NCBI RefSeq assembly: GCF_021134715.1
Contig: NC_060026.1
Location: forward strand, 13,879,001 to 13,943,000
Length of the DNA: 64,000 bases
Reading direction: 5' to 3'
From: Daphnia pulex
Lineage: Eukaryota > Arthropoda > Branchiopoda > Diplostraca > Daphniidae
In this document: piece by piece, positions 9,396 through 21,213 of the stretch
Position numbering within the stretch: position 1 is the stretch's first letter
Layout: the number at the start of each line of letters is the position of its first letter
Translations under genes and position numbers: made by a program
Notes under the pieces: model-generated
The model's database searches: none
What the model saw: only the letters and a program-made list of their open reading frames with translations
What the model was told of the DNA's origin: nothing

Positions 9396-10854
9396 TTACG
9401 TGGTATAAATCAGGAACCCAGAAAATCGGGCACACATTTTATGTTCGTAAACGGCATTTATGTCACCTTCGTGCAGCAGCATTTTGATCTCGTCGTTTGT
9501 GTCGAGCGATAGAACCGAGTGGAAGAAAATTGGTGCGGAATACGTTGAGTGACAGTTGCTGCTGGTACCTATTGTTTCATTGTTGCGCATTTGAATAACT
9601 GTGCTGCACGCATTGGGGCCACCGATGTATCTATTACCCCTGTGGCTAGTGAAATGGAATGCATAGACTCCCGATTCCGGCGCCTTGAAAATTCCAGAAT
9701 TCGCGTCCATCCCGTCCCTTTCATTAGAAATGATTCTAGTATAATTGATCACTTGGCCGATGCCGTCGGGCCTACCCACGTACATTTCAGAAGTTCGAAT
9801 GACGTGAAAATGAATCGATGAGTTCGTTAACTCGGATATTTCGTCTGCTACAATGAAACCTAACAGATTCGTAATTTTTAAATCTCTGTCAGCTTCGTCA
9901 AGTTGCCCCGTATTAAGTCTGGCGTAGACCTTGTCTCCCTGCTGCAATGGCCACAAAGTATGAAAACCGGCAGATCCCCAGTGAGTGTTTCTAGTGTAAC
10001 CATAACCCATCGGTTCGTCGTCGTTCCTCACTAAAATCACGTCCGTTGTGATGGAACTGGACCCGGAAAACTGGAAGAAATACGTGCCATTTACTGGGGC
10101 TTTAAATGTGCTCGTAGTAAGATTAAAATTGCTCTCAATGTCCGTGTTAAGCCCATGAAAAGGTATTGTTTCATTCTTCCTACTGGCGAAGGAATCAACA
10201 GTGCGGAACACGTGGAATGCTGATTCTCCTTCCAGCAAAAATCCTGTAAAATGGGTGCGCGGAGGATCCGACCCCTTACTTGCTATGATCGCTCCTTGCT
10301 CCAGAAACATTTCGACAGTGTCATTCAATTTCAGGTTGAGAACGGCATTGAACGAAGCCGGCGTCCATTGTTCGTAATCATGTCCGCAAATGGGGCCATT
10401 TCCGATCGGCAAACCATTTCGATCCAGTCGGACGTTAAGACACAACACGTCGTTTGTGGTGTTGCTATAACGTGGCGCGATGAAATTGAAGACGTAAGTA
10501 CCATCAGTGGGCGCAAGAAAGACTCCCGTTGTCAAGTTCATCGATCCTGTGTTAACGTATGAGTTTTCGTAACGGATGGTGCTGTTCACTTCAGTATAGT
10601 TTCCTCGACTGTAGACGTGAAAGGCGACAGGATCTTCGTAGATATGCGGAGGAGGGGTTGGATTATCTATTATTAAATCAAAATTAAATATTGATTTGGT
10701 CCTATTACAACTTTATTTGTTACAAACCTGGTTTGTGTTTCGTGCTGGCCACCACGGAATAAATCAATAACGACGCAACCATGATGAAAGTGATAATTAA
10801 AATAAAGATCACCCATCTTCTTAGTTTGCGATCCTTAGGGAGTAGTCGCACCAT
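9396..10854 (-). CDS. Triple-C1q type II membrane protein, copy B (intact, 465 aa)
   Basis: Exon 1 (10728-10854) encodes MVRLLPKDRKLRRW and then a hydrophobic anchor (residues about 15-37). Exon 2 (9396-10666) joins in phase 1. The stalk is only about 10 residues (NPTPPPHIYED), unlike the long Thr/Pro stalk of copy A. Three C1q-like modules of about 135 residues follow, each with the typical beta-strand signatures: TGVFLAPTDGTYVFNF, TSTFKAPVNGTYFFQF and SGIFKAPESGVYAFHF. Many N-glycosylation sequons are present. Three C1q heads on one chain could form a trimer by themselves. The gene is head to head with the small secreted-protein gene at 11757. Family knowledge: C1q proteins are extracellular recognition molecules. 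A specific ligand cannot be inferred. Confidence 0.85.
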
Positions 10855-11649
10855 TTTCGTATGCGATTAAAGTACCAAAAATGAATAAAAGTTTAAAGTA
10901 ATTGAATAAAATTGAGGTGGGTGATAAAACGACGAAAAGACGTGAACCGTGGAATTTGAATAACGGTGTGCAAAGGCAACTGTGCGAGGGATAAAGTACT
11001 TCAGTTCATGACCAGACCAAGCTAAAGAATCAAGTTCTATGGAGAACAAAGTGTGTTTCTGCCAAAAAAAAAATCAGACAACAGCTTGGGATAAAATACC
11101 AGAGTACCAAAGTGTCAGAGTTTCTAAGGCCAGAGGAAGGTCTCTTGTACTTGTCAAACAGGGGGCAACAGTCAAACAGTCACACTGTCACAGTGTGAAA
11201 ACAGGCAAATGACAGATGTCGATCAGACTTTGACTGCACACAATCTTTTTTTTTTTTTCAACAATAGTCAGTTGAATCATTGCCCGAGCGTAGATATATA
11301 TCTTACTACTGACGACGGGAAAAGCGGACTTATGGAATACGATGCAAGTAAAACACGGTGAACTGAGCAGAAATTTGAACCGTTTCAAAGTTCGTAAGGA
11401 CTTAAGGTTCACCCAACGAACCACGTATATCGCCTCTACTACTATGACACGTGCAGTTTTCATTATTGCACAATCAAATTTAAAGAAACTAGTCGATGAT
11501 AAAAGTCTTATAGTAGAACTCACTAGGATAAAAAAAATTTGCATTTTGTAAATCACGGATTAATTGTGATTATTATAACTGCAGCAATCCAGTAAAAAAT
11601 GGCATTAGCCAAATTTTACATAACAAAGAAAAAATTAATTGCCGAAGGT
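10855..11649. promoter_or_regulatory. Divergent intergenic region, duplication copy B
   Basis: Shared upstream region of triple-C1q copy B (minus) and the small secreted gene at 11757 (plus). It is homologous to 8198-8970. A short inverted repeat, CACACTGTCACAGTGTG, at 11180-11196 is present only in this copy. Confidence 0.45.
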
Positions 11650-11657
11650 TATAAAAA
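11650..11657 (+). promoter_or_regulatory. TATA box of small secreted-protein gene 2
   Basis: TATAAAAA lies about 107 bases upstream of the ATG at 11757. The aligned position in the decayed copy (8857) has lost the TATA. Confidence 0.6.
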
Positions 11658-11756
11658 TGGGAGCGTGATCGAAAAGAATTAGGCAGTCGACTACAGACAA
11701 CTTTTGAGCACATACCGGTAGCCGTTTCTACTTTCTAGACGACAGAATAATTCAGA

Positions 11757-12354
11757 ATGTTTCTCAGGTAAGAATATCTTAATCTTAAATCACACTAAAA
11801 AAAATCAAATTTGGACTTTATCTACTTACGGATTACTGTTGATTGATGTAGATTTCTAGTCGCTTTCTTCTTGTTGTATGTCGTCCATGACGATGTTTTG
11901 GGTGCCGATATGTCGTATGCAAATGTCGCCTATCCCAGCTCTGCCCTCACTTGTGAATCTGACGCTGCTCCCGTGGATAATTCAACGAATGCACTGAGTG
12001 ACAGTGAAATCGATGCCAGGAAATTTACGAATGCCGAGTTGAAATTCAAGGTATTTTCTCCAATTGATTGATGTAATGCAATAATTTGCAATGTACTTTT
12101 CAAATTCGTTAACAGAAGCTGGAAGTCAGTGTCCCAGACGAAGCATCACCTGTGGAAAAATCGGATAAAAAAGATGTCAAGTACCAAGTCGAAAGTGATA
12201 GCATTCCGCTCAATTCTCAGGTATGACATGACATATGCAGAGTAAAACACTACAACGTTAAGGCTACATGAAACGAAACTTACATCATTCTTTAAATTTA
12301 TAGGATTCATTCCAATCTTCTTTCTTGGGACGTCTTTTTCGAGCACAAAAATAG
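11757..12354 (+). CDS. Small secreted protein, family member 2 (121 aa)
   Basis: Exons are 11757-11767, 11852-12050, 12116-12220 and 12304-12354; phases agree at every junction. As in the genes at 4805 and 12970, an 11-nt first coding exon (MFLR split codon) feeds a signal peptide (FLVAFFLLYVVHDDVLG). The mature chain is acidic and contains EIDARKFTNAELKFK followed by KLEVSVPDEAS, the equivalent of the exon 2/3 junction of the 4805 gene (LKLK then KLGFNVTDALA). It has only one clear sequon (NST) and one cysteine. The C-terminus is basic (LGRLFRAQK). No known family is recognised. It is divergently paired with triple-C1q copy B, so possibly co-expressed with it. Confidence 0.7.
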
Positions 12355-12834
12355 AGCCTAGAAAGTAGAAACGTCGAAGGATTTCGATGAGTAATTTCGA
12401 ACAGAACAAAAAAATTATTTATTTGTGTCCTATTTTTTACCTGAATGTATAAAATTGTCCTCTTTTAGCTTAACTTGAAATACACTGCAGTAATTTTAAC
12501 TAAAAAAAAGTGTCGAAACATTTTCATCCATGGGCAGGCGTTCGCTGTCTTCGTATTACTCCACGAACAGATAACGTGGGTAAAAGACAGAAAAATGCTA
12601 AAAAAGAAAATGGCGGTCATTAAAAATAAATTAAATTATTTCATTGCACTTCTTAAATCTTAAACGAAGATTTCTTTTTTTTTACCGTCCCTGTGATATT
12701 ATTCGTGACCTTAATCAATGATGCAGTGAAAATTCCTGAAATGTCGTTAACAGTGAATTAGTGAACATCCATTGTCCTTTACATTCTAAGAAACGGATTA
12801 AGATGTACGAGGGTATAGTCGGGGGTAGTCAGCG
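12355..12834. other. Intergenic, nothing recognised
   Basis: AT-rich spacer between two small secreted-protein genes. A 62-codon open stretch at 12475-12663 is Lys-rich, with no signal peptide, splice context or relatives in the window, and is not supported as a gene. Confidence 0.5.
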
Positions 12835-12842
12835 AATAAAAA
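12835..12842 (+). promoter_or_regulatory. TATA-like element of small secreted-protein gene 3
   Basis: ATAAAAAG lies about 130 bases before the ATG at 12970, in the position occupied by TATAAAA in the two paralogs. Confidence 0.4.
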
Positions 12843-12969
12843 GGGCCCACACAGTCAGAGAAACCAATTCAGTTGTCTGAAAGCATCCAGCGAGATACTT
12901 GTTCAGCCTCCAGATTTCATTTTGTTTCTGATTTGCCATATTCTTCAAATCCAACAGTTCAACTTCACA

Positions 12970-13601
12970 ATGTTTATCAGGTAAAAGCGCACATTGTAAT
13001 TCAACATTTGTAATTCAACCAACCTAATTATTTACCTACCATTTGAATCCGTAGATTTATCGTCGCTATGTTCTTGTTGAGCGCTGCTTACAATGTTTTA
13101 GGTGCCAGTATTGCTACTGCGGATGACGATGAACTGGCAGAGAAATTTGAAAAAGTTGCCGACCTGGACGAACCCTCCAAATCTCTAAATGAAACCACGA
13201 CGTCAGCCATCAAAGTTCGAGATGTGACCACTGAACTAACGGTAATTTTGAAATTTTGCTTTTTTCCAGTTTCCGGGAATACAATAGGGTTAATTTATTA
13301 AATTAAAAAAATTATTACTCAACAGCAATTGAAAGCCAATGTTACCGTATCAGCTACCAACTCCACTGGCAATGCCACTTCATCAGTCAAGTCCACCAAA
13401 CAGGACAGTGAGAAAGTAACGCCGAAGGTGGTTCCGGTTTGCAAAATGACTACTTGCTCTGTTAAAAACCGCGTCACAACTTGCAAGACAACCACCAACT
13501 GCATTTCCGCCAATTTGAAAACGGAAACTACTACTGAGAAAGTTACTACGCCAAAAGTACCAGCCCTGGACGACGACGAAGAAAGCACGAAGCAAGACTA
13601 A
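12970..13601 (+). CDS. Small secreted protein, family member 3 (157 aa)
   Basis: Exons are 12970-12980, 13055-13241 and 13326-13601, in phase. The same architecture recurs: an 11-nt first exon (MFIR), then a signal peptide (FIVAMFLLSAAYNVLGA). The middle part is acidic. The last exon opens with QLKANVTVSATNSTGNATSS, closely like HKLKANATHANVSNTSS of the 4805 gene. It then has a Thr-rich region with four cysteines in a repeated pattern (VCKMTTCSVKNRVTTCKTTTNC), absent from the other members, and an acidic tail. It is probably extracellular and N-glycosylated; function is unknown. The cysteine motif may form two disulfides. Confidence 0.75.
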
Positions 13602-13951
13602 GGTGCTTCGAACGTTCTTCAGCCGGATGTGTTTCACCTGTATGTTTTTTAACACAACTATATTGTAATCAATATCTAAAACAAAAATACATTATCGACA
13701 TATTAATTCAACATTCAAAGTTTCGAATCATGCAAATCAAATAAGGTAGTTACCGTTACTGATCCACTGAAACGAATTTTATATTAGGACAACACAACCT
13801 ATTGATGGTAAAGAATGATTTGTAAAAATAGTCTGTAAAATATATCGGATAGAAAATTATACCATTAAGGGGGAACACGATGAACGGGGCAAGGTATGAT
13901 TAAGGGAAAATGAAAGGGGACACAGATATTCCAACGAGGAAACTGAACTGC
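13602..13951. other. Convergent 3' intergenic region
   Basis: AT-rich sequence between the end of the small secreted gene (plus) and the end of the ARFGEF3 homolog (minus). It should contain both 3' UTRs. No other element is recognised. Confidence 0.5.
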
Positions 13952-16900
13952 TCAAGGGCAAACTGTGTCTTGGCAACTGTCGGATTCAAACGAATAAAGA
14001 GGGAAAAGTTGCTCAAACTCTTCGTGTGCTTTGCGCATCTGTTGGTCAGAGCAGTGGAGATTGATCCTTGACATGATATTCCAGACAATTTGGAAAGAAT
14101 TTTGGACGTTTTTATCGAGTCGAGACAGGAGTCGAATAGCTGATAGTAGCAGAATTTTCGATATGATTTCCGGGGTGACCTGACTCAATAAAAACAAGTT
14201 AATAAATACAAAAATAAACCGATTCATTTTCTTGTTATTTTTCTTAGTCTGAAATACCTTCGTTATCCTAGAAGATTTGGGTTCGACCGTGTTGATAATT
14301 CTCGTTTGCAATCTCTTCTGCCTTCTGTAGGACTCTAAAGCTGCCGCCATTTGTTGTTTAATGATATGGTCATCTTCTTGTGGAGTCCTTGCTCCAGAAA
14401 GACATTCAGAGGATGAAGGACTGCTACATTCTTCATCATCTTTTTCCTCTCTGTTGTCCAGCAACTGTTTCTTTTCGTCCGATTCTTCTATTGACCCGGA
14501 CTTTGGACTAGATGTCACACATTCGTTGGCTTCTCCTTCGATTTTCTCTTCCGTTTCCACTTGGACTACTATCGTTGTGTCGTTATCATTAGTTCCAACA
14601 TTTTCCTTGGACTTGCTGGAAGACACGAGCTGGAACTCTGATGTGTTGTCAGTCGGCACGGAATCAGCCGGAGGGAGCTCATTGCCCGATTCTTGAAAGT
14701 AGAAATCGATGAGAAAATCTAGCCATTGTTCGAGATCCCTCATGTGAGTTGAATAATGCAGTGCAATGTTAGCCAGGGCTACGATAAGTAAATCCGAACT
14801 GAGCCCAGTCACTTGGGCAAGACTAGGGGGTTGCGAAAAACCGTAAAGCTTCTGGAGATGCCTCCGCATGCCAAGTGCAATCTCAAAGTCGATACCGAAT
14901 TCACATCCCAAACGCAAGACGCTAGTTAAAATCGCCAGGATCTTGGGCTCAACTGCAGCACAAGGTTGCATGTTCTCGGCAAACACGGCCGATTTCATAA
15001 TCTTTTCATCCCTGGAAAAAGATTTGCGAAAAATTAAATCAGGTTTCAAATTGTGAACCAACAAATGTGATCATACCCGGTCAGGATCGAATTGTTGTAA
15101 CACACAATATTGGCGATGGTGTTGATAGCCAACTGATAAGATAGCAAAGCGACGAATATGTTGCAGCTGCACATGGGCGACAGGGACTCGGCCACGGGTT
15201 GATTAAAGATCTGCATGGATAGATGTTGCAATCGAAATTGTTGGCGTTCCTGCTGCTCACCGGCTCTGTCATTCTGAATGAGCCTCTGCACCGCCGTGAG
15301 GCTACAGCGAACAATCAGACAAAGGGCTGAAGCAGACACTTGCCACAGTTCGCCGGAAGGGCAGAGAGTCTGGAAATGTTGTCCACAGTTGACGATCAAA
15401 TGGCGCAAGCAAGAATTGCCAATGCGCACCAGGGATTCGTCATCTTGGACGGCACATTCCACGTAGAAGAGGGTCACTTCCCGGAATAAGACGGACAAGT
15501 CTTTCGTATCCACAAGACGGCTCGTCTCTTCGGCCGAGAGAAGTCGAGTCATGACTTCGCAGAGTAGGCCGCATACTTGTTTGAAAGTGCCTAAACTGGC
15601 GCCTCCAGTTTGAGTTGATCGGTTAATGCTCAACAGACCAGTCAACCAGTGACTCATCCCAGGTAGAATGGAACATCTCAGGCAGAGAAGAGCAAACTCG
15701 TACTCTGTTGCAAATAATATAGAAATATTAAATGTTCTCTCATGCACACGGAAACTAGGTGATGAAATTCTGTGTCGTAAAAGTAGCTGAATACAACTTA
15801 CCGGCAATATAAAACCAAAAAAGAAGAAGCAATTGATATGTTCTGGAGATGAACTAAAAAATCAAAAGCAAAGGCAAAAGCAAATAAGCAAACATAAGAA
15901 AAAATGAAATAAAATGAAAAATAAAACAAACAAACAAAAAATCCGGCAAAATAATTTGTAATAACATCAGGACAAAAAGCCAATACGAACCTTGAATGTC
16001 GATGAGAAGTATTAGAGTGGCCATGACGACTTCGCCAATCGATTTCTGGACGGGATCTTTGGCGTGCGTCAGACAGCAGGTGACTCCGTCCAACAGCAAG
16101 TAAAATACTTTGTAAATTCCTGTAGGGTTTTCCCACAATTTGACGGCGTGACCAGATTGAGGCCTGAGCACCTCAAAAAGACTGGACCAGCAACCGTATT
16201 CTTCGGCATCCATTTGCTCACGATGCTCCAATGCCAAAGCGATTAACGGCTCGAAATCGCATTCGTTAGGTAAGAATGTCAAGCTGCACAACATTTTTCG
16301 ATTAAAAATTATTGGCAAATTAAAAATACATTTGAACACTATACCTCATGGCAGAATAGAACACGGGCGTCTGGTGTGGTTCCCTACAGAGCTGGCCCAG
16401 CATTTTGGCAAATTTTTGAAGGTTGTCTAACGCCGGATCAGATAGCTCTGCTACATATCCTATTACAAAATCCTTTAGTCAGAAACACGGCAATTGAATA
16501 AAAGGCAAGATACTCAACTGTAACATTTGAGATAATGAAGCTGACAAAGAATGGCATCCATAGCTGCATTGGCGAAAATAAGCGGATGGGATCCACCCTG
16601 TTGCACAAAAGCGGCCAGTACTTCCTTGACAGTGCTGATATTCTCAGAATGAATTAGCCGGCTAGTGCTGCAGATATCTGTGGGCCCCTGGGGTGGAGGA
16701 GGCCAGCGTCGGAGGCAAGCGAAAAGTGGGCGCCATCCGGAACGAATTTCACCGCTCCAGCATTCCACCAATTCGCAAAGGGAACTCATCACCTGATCCT
16801 GCAAATCGGGATCTAAATTCTCTCTGCAAAGAACATGTTCGAAAGGTTTGAACAGCGCTTCATTAAAGTGGAAGTGAAGAGGCTCCGGTTGTTCCTGCAA

Positions 16901-19900
16901 AACGTGACTGATAATCGATCGCAGGATTTCCACCGAAGTTTTGGCGATGGCCGAATCACTACTGCAGGCCGCTTTGAGTAGAGTCGGACCGACGATAGCC
17001 CAACAATGTAGGGCATGATAGAGCGGCCTTCCAGTCTTGACACTCCTCAGCATCACTTCACCAATTCGATGCAAAACCCAGTGGCACTGTAAGCTGATGT
17101 TGTCTTCGTCAAGATGGTTCAACTGAACGTGACACAACTGACAAAGTTCTTCGATCAACAGCAACAGACTTTTCAGATTCAACTTGGCGGCCGCGTCTTC
17201 CATGAGCAAATCGACACGTTCGCTCAGCACTCCAATAATCCGGGCCAGTAATTTACTATCCAACTGACCGGTGTTCCTGTTTGTATAGTAAAATCATAAT
17301 TATTTTTTGTGAATTAAGAGTTTTACTTTATGAAACCTACCGATAATTGTCGCATTTGACTGCTTTGTCCAACAACTGTTGGATGTCGTTGTCGTTGTTC
17401 GGCAGCTGGCTTGCTGCCGTCAAGAAACTATAGCTGTCGGTAGAACTGCTAAAGTATAACAATTTCATGAATGACGGAAACATTTCTAACTTTTTAAAGG
17501 TCTAAACCTTTCGTCGTCTAATCCCCCAAAAGCAGCTGAGGATAAATTCAAGTCATCGCCTTGCTGATCCTTTGAGCCAACGGAGTTTCTCAGTTTCCAT
17601 TTGATTTTAGATGTGTACTGTTTCAGTTGGGTGGCCACTTTGAATCTGTCAGTTTTCCTCGACTGATAAACTCGTCTTTCCAACTCCGTCACGTACAAGC
17701 AACATCTATAGAATCCAGAAATTCAATTAGAACCTGTCGGTCAACCAACTAACATTGTGACACAATATACCGGAGAATATGGGTCCAAGCTTCTTTATTG
17801 TAGGACGCCAGCTCCAAGCCTTTGTTCAGGACGACATCCAAGCTGAGGATGTGCGGCAGATCAATGTCAAACACGGGTTTAGATATCAATCCGGCAAGTC
17901 GAGCCTTCATCAAGCGATTCTTCAGAGACGATTTTTGTCGAACCAGGGCACTGCCAAGTTGAGGATTGCCGCAGGCGACGGAAGCCAAAAGAGAGAAGAT
18001 GGTGCCGGAACGATCCTGCAATCCTGCAAAATGGGGAATTTAACGTTTTAATCTAAACGTCGATCACACGAAGAAAATGGCGAATAGTGGTACCGAGGAT
18101 GTTGGCCAATTTCGCCGCATTTTGAAGACACTCCAACGCCTGTGAAATGGCTTGGTTGTCAGTTTCGTTGGACGTCGGTGAAACGCCATTGGAATAGATA
18201 AAAAGGAACGAGTCCCAGAAGCAGGTTAGAAGACGTCTAGCAAACTTGAGACCTGTACAGAATAAGTCAATAATAATGTGGTTATGGCTAGAGGTCAAAG
18301 ATTTCATTTGCGGCCGAGGTGACAGGGTTTATTAGGAGCCTGACCAGCTTGTCGACGAGGTTCCCGCAGCAGAAAGTTGGGTGTGAAGGCAAAGTGAAGT
18401 TTGCGGCAATCGGACAGGAAGCAAGTCGCTTGTTCTGGGCACTTGACTTGTCTGACATCTTTTTTGTTTGTCGCCAAAAGTTCAAAATGATCGAATTAAG
18501 GTTCGTTCAACTTCAAAGACCAAGTTTGACGTCCGTATACCAGTCAGAAGATTGATAAATGCGCAGCTGAACATCATCGATGTGTTGGAATCGGCATTGA
18601 CGTTGAATCCTGCATTGCCGATGACGTCCGAGACCAGGACGCCTTGGTAGAGTTCGGCCAAGAACTCGGGCGTCAAATAAACCAATATTCCGCTGTTGAG
18701 AACGCTGGCAATGAAATCATCCTGCAAGTTTGAAGTTGATGGTATTTACAGTCTCACAAGGATAACTACAGTCTATTCATTTTTAAATACTTCGCTTTGA
18801 GCGACGAATCCAGTACGTGACGGGTAGTACTCGCGTTTGGCAAGCTCAAAGTTCAATAAAAGAGTCACATAAGTGGCCAAATAGATTCCGTCAGCATTGA
18901 AAATGACGTGATCTTGCCCGGCATCTAGATAAAGCAATAGGACCTCGTTACTAACTTATTACTGGGCTACAAAACTTTGAGAGTGAGTCAACTACTGCTT
19001 CATACCTTCACAATAGTTGGATGCGAACTGTTGGAGAGCCAAATCCACTTCGAGTGGACTGCGCCAAGAGCCCAGATTGGGAATGAACGATTGGAGATCT
19101 TCTAGGAACTTTCGAGCGGCCAGTCTCTCCAAATCAACGTGATTTGAACGGGCCTAATGAACCGGCGGAGCCGAAAATCAATAACAAAAACATTCACATC
19201 GAATCACGAAACGAATTTACCGCGTATCCATCGTTGGCGCCAAAAAGTTCGATGTCGTTTTCAGGTTCCTTGTCTACCGATTCGACGTCTTGGTCGACGA
19301 TTTCGGGTCCTTCCGTCACACCAGAAGTGGTGCTGCAGTTGTCGTCATCATTGTTGGCCACCACAGTTTCCGCTGCCTCCTCATCTTCCAGCAAATGGGT
19401 GAGATCGATCATGATGGTGGGTGGCTTCACAGGGATAGTAGTTTGATCTTTCAACAACTGCTCATAGGTTTTTGGCAATCTTAGCCTCGTTGGGTAGCTT
19501 AAAGCGCCTAATCAACCCACAAGTGTAATTTGAGGCTCTTGTTCCATTTTTTGAGTTTCAAACATACCAATATAGTCGCAACTTTCTAAATCGTCGTAGA
19601 GCAAGTTAATCTTTTCCATGAAGCTATCGGATATTTGAACAGAAGTTGGGGAGCCAGTCAGACTCAATAAAGAAGTCAACAGCGTATTTGCACAAGTTAA
19701 AACAATGGTCCTCAACTCGACATTATCTGTTTGCATGCTTTCCTCCATTCCGTCGAACAATCTGAAAAGTAATAAGACAAAAATCAGTGTAACTTGTTAT
19801 CGAATCAATCATCAACGAGGCGAAATAATGATATCATACACTCTGAGAATCCCGAATTCGTTTGGTTCAGGGAAAGTTTCTTGATTACTTCCCTCCACGA

Positions 19901-21213
19901 GGAAAGGTCCGCCGATAACCAACAATCGATGAGGCTTGGAAAAGACCTAATTACACAATATTATTAGAGCTTAGTGTGTTTCATTATGAGATAATCCTTC
20001 GCTTACCTCTTTGATGGTTTTGAACATTTCAATTCGAGTTGCGATATGATCGGTGACCAGTAAGCGGTGGAAGAGGGATTCCAACGGAGCTCGGAGTACG
20101 TTAACATTGCCAAAGAGACGCAACAGCTCACAACCAATGCTCGCCACACATCGCAGCTCGGAAATTTTACTGTCTGTAGTGGCTGGAGCGTTTGGACAAG
20201 GAACACCAACAAGTTTCAGAAGAGTGGGACAAAGGGTCCTCCAAACAAAGCTGTGACTTCTCGAGTTTAGCACCACACCATCAGGTAAATTGCTGAGCAA
20301 AGCTTGAATCGACTCGAGAGAGAATTCGACGGGGAAAACTTGAGCCGTCACCAGACCATCTTCTAGCTTGTCGCATAGAAATTGGATGATTGGAATGACT
20401 TGATTAACGTCACAATCACCAGGGACGAGGTTTTGGGGGTTAAGCGTCACGCTGATGGCGATATTTTTGCCAAAGGTTTGCAAATTTTGGACCGAGGCTG
20501 TCTGAAGAGCTACTTGATGTTTACGTGATCTTATGCCTCCGCTCTGCCCCATGTCTAACAATCGGGTGAGAAGATCTACGATGACATGTGCGTTTAAATT
20601 TAGAAACTTTGACTCCAGGCAAGCAAAACTAATATAAATCTACAGAGAAAAAGGCTCAAGTTAAAATTTTAAGTTAAAGCAATAAGAATAAATAAGTACC
20701 TTAGTCATTTCAATCTGAACTTCTTCTGACACTTTTACCCAACTGGGGAACGAAAGACAGTCCAACAACTGGGAGAGCAACCACTGGCTATCATCTGGCG
20801 GATCACAATGTTTTGAAACAAAATGATTGTCTCGTAACAGTTTCTGAATTTGAAAATTAACAATGAAAAGTCACAAAAAACAGGTAGAAGTAAAATATGT
20901 GTGTAGTGATACCTGAACACCCATCAGCCCAAGCTTCAGTAAATGTCCTGAGTTTGAAACAAGGGCAGAATGAAGCGAAATGAAACACTTTTCTCGTAGC
21001 TCATGTGGTGTGCTCTGCATTAACCCAGTTTGAGATTCTAACATTTCTGAAAATGATAAACATTAAAATCATTACATTAACACATGGAATTCACGAAGAA
21101 TGGTACGAATGTATACCTAAAGCCACTTGGCTCTGTTGCTTAATGTGCAAGAAGCCACGTCCGAGTGCTTGCGAATCCCGAACGAGACATTTTAGTAGGT
21201 TCTCCATGGCCAT
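13952..21213 (-). CDS. ARFGEF3: ARFGEF3 (BIG3) homolog, 21 exons, 1891 aa
   Basis: Exons (minus): 21117-21213, 20913-21046, 20700-20843, 20007-20639, 19840-19946, 19568-19761, 19221-19507, 18996-19153, 18791-18923, 18541-18721, 18345-18458, 18094-18252, 17771-18023, 17508-17705, 17341-17448, 16519-17276, 16345-16459, 15991-16283, 15077-15704, 14258-15011, 13952-14179. All phases close over 5676 nt. Similarity to vertebrate BIG3 is clear: HELREKCFISLHSALVSN near the N-terminus, HFHFNEALFKPFEHVL and QDQVMSSLCELVE near residue 1100, and SGWRPLF. It is an all-helical BIG/Sec7-related giant without the glutamic-finger motif of active Arf exchange factors, as in BIG3. Vertebrate BIG3 acts in secretory-granule biogenesis. 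The start ATG at 21213 fits the family N-terminus. Weak points are the acceptor of the exon at 18458 and the donor at 18995. Confidence 0.9.

Noticed and set aside
12475..12663. 62-codon Lys-rich plus-strand open frame
   Set aside because: No signal peptide, no relation to the neighbouring small secreted family, and no splice context.
14361..14696. 111-codon plus-strand open frame
   Set aside because: Lies exactly opposite the acidic Ser-rich exon of the ARFGEF3 homolog; a shadow of a real coding exon.
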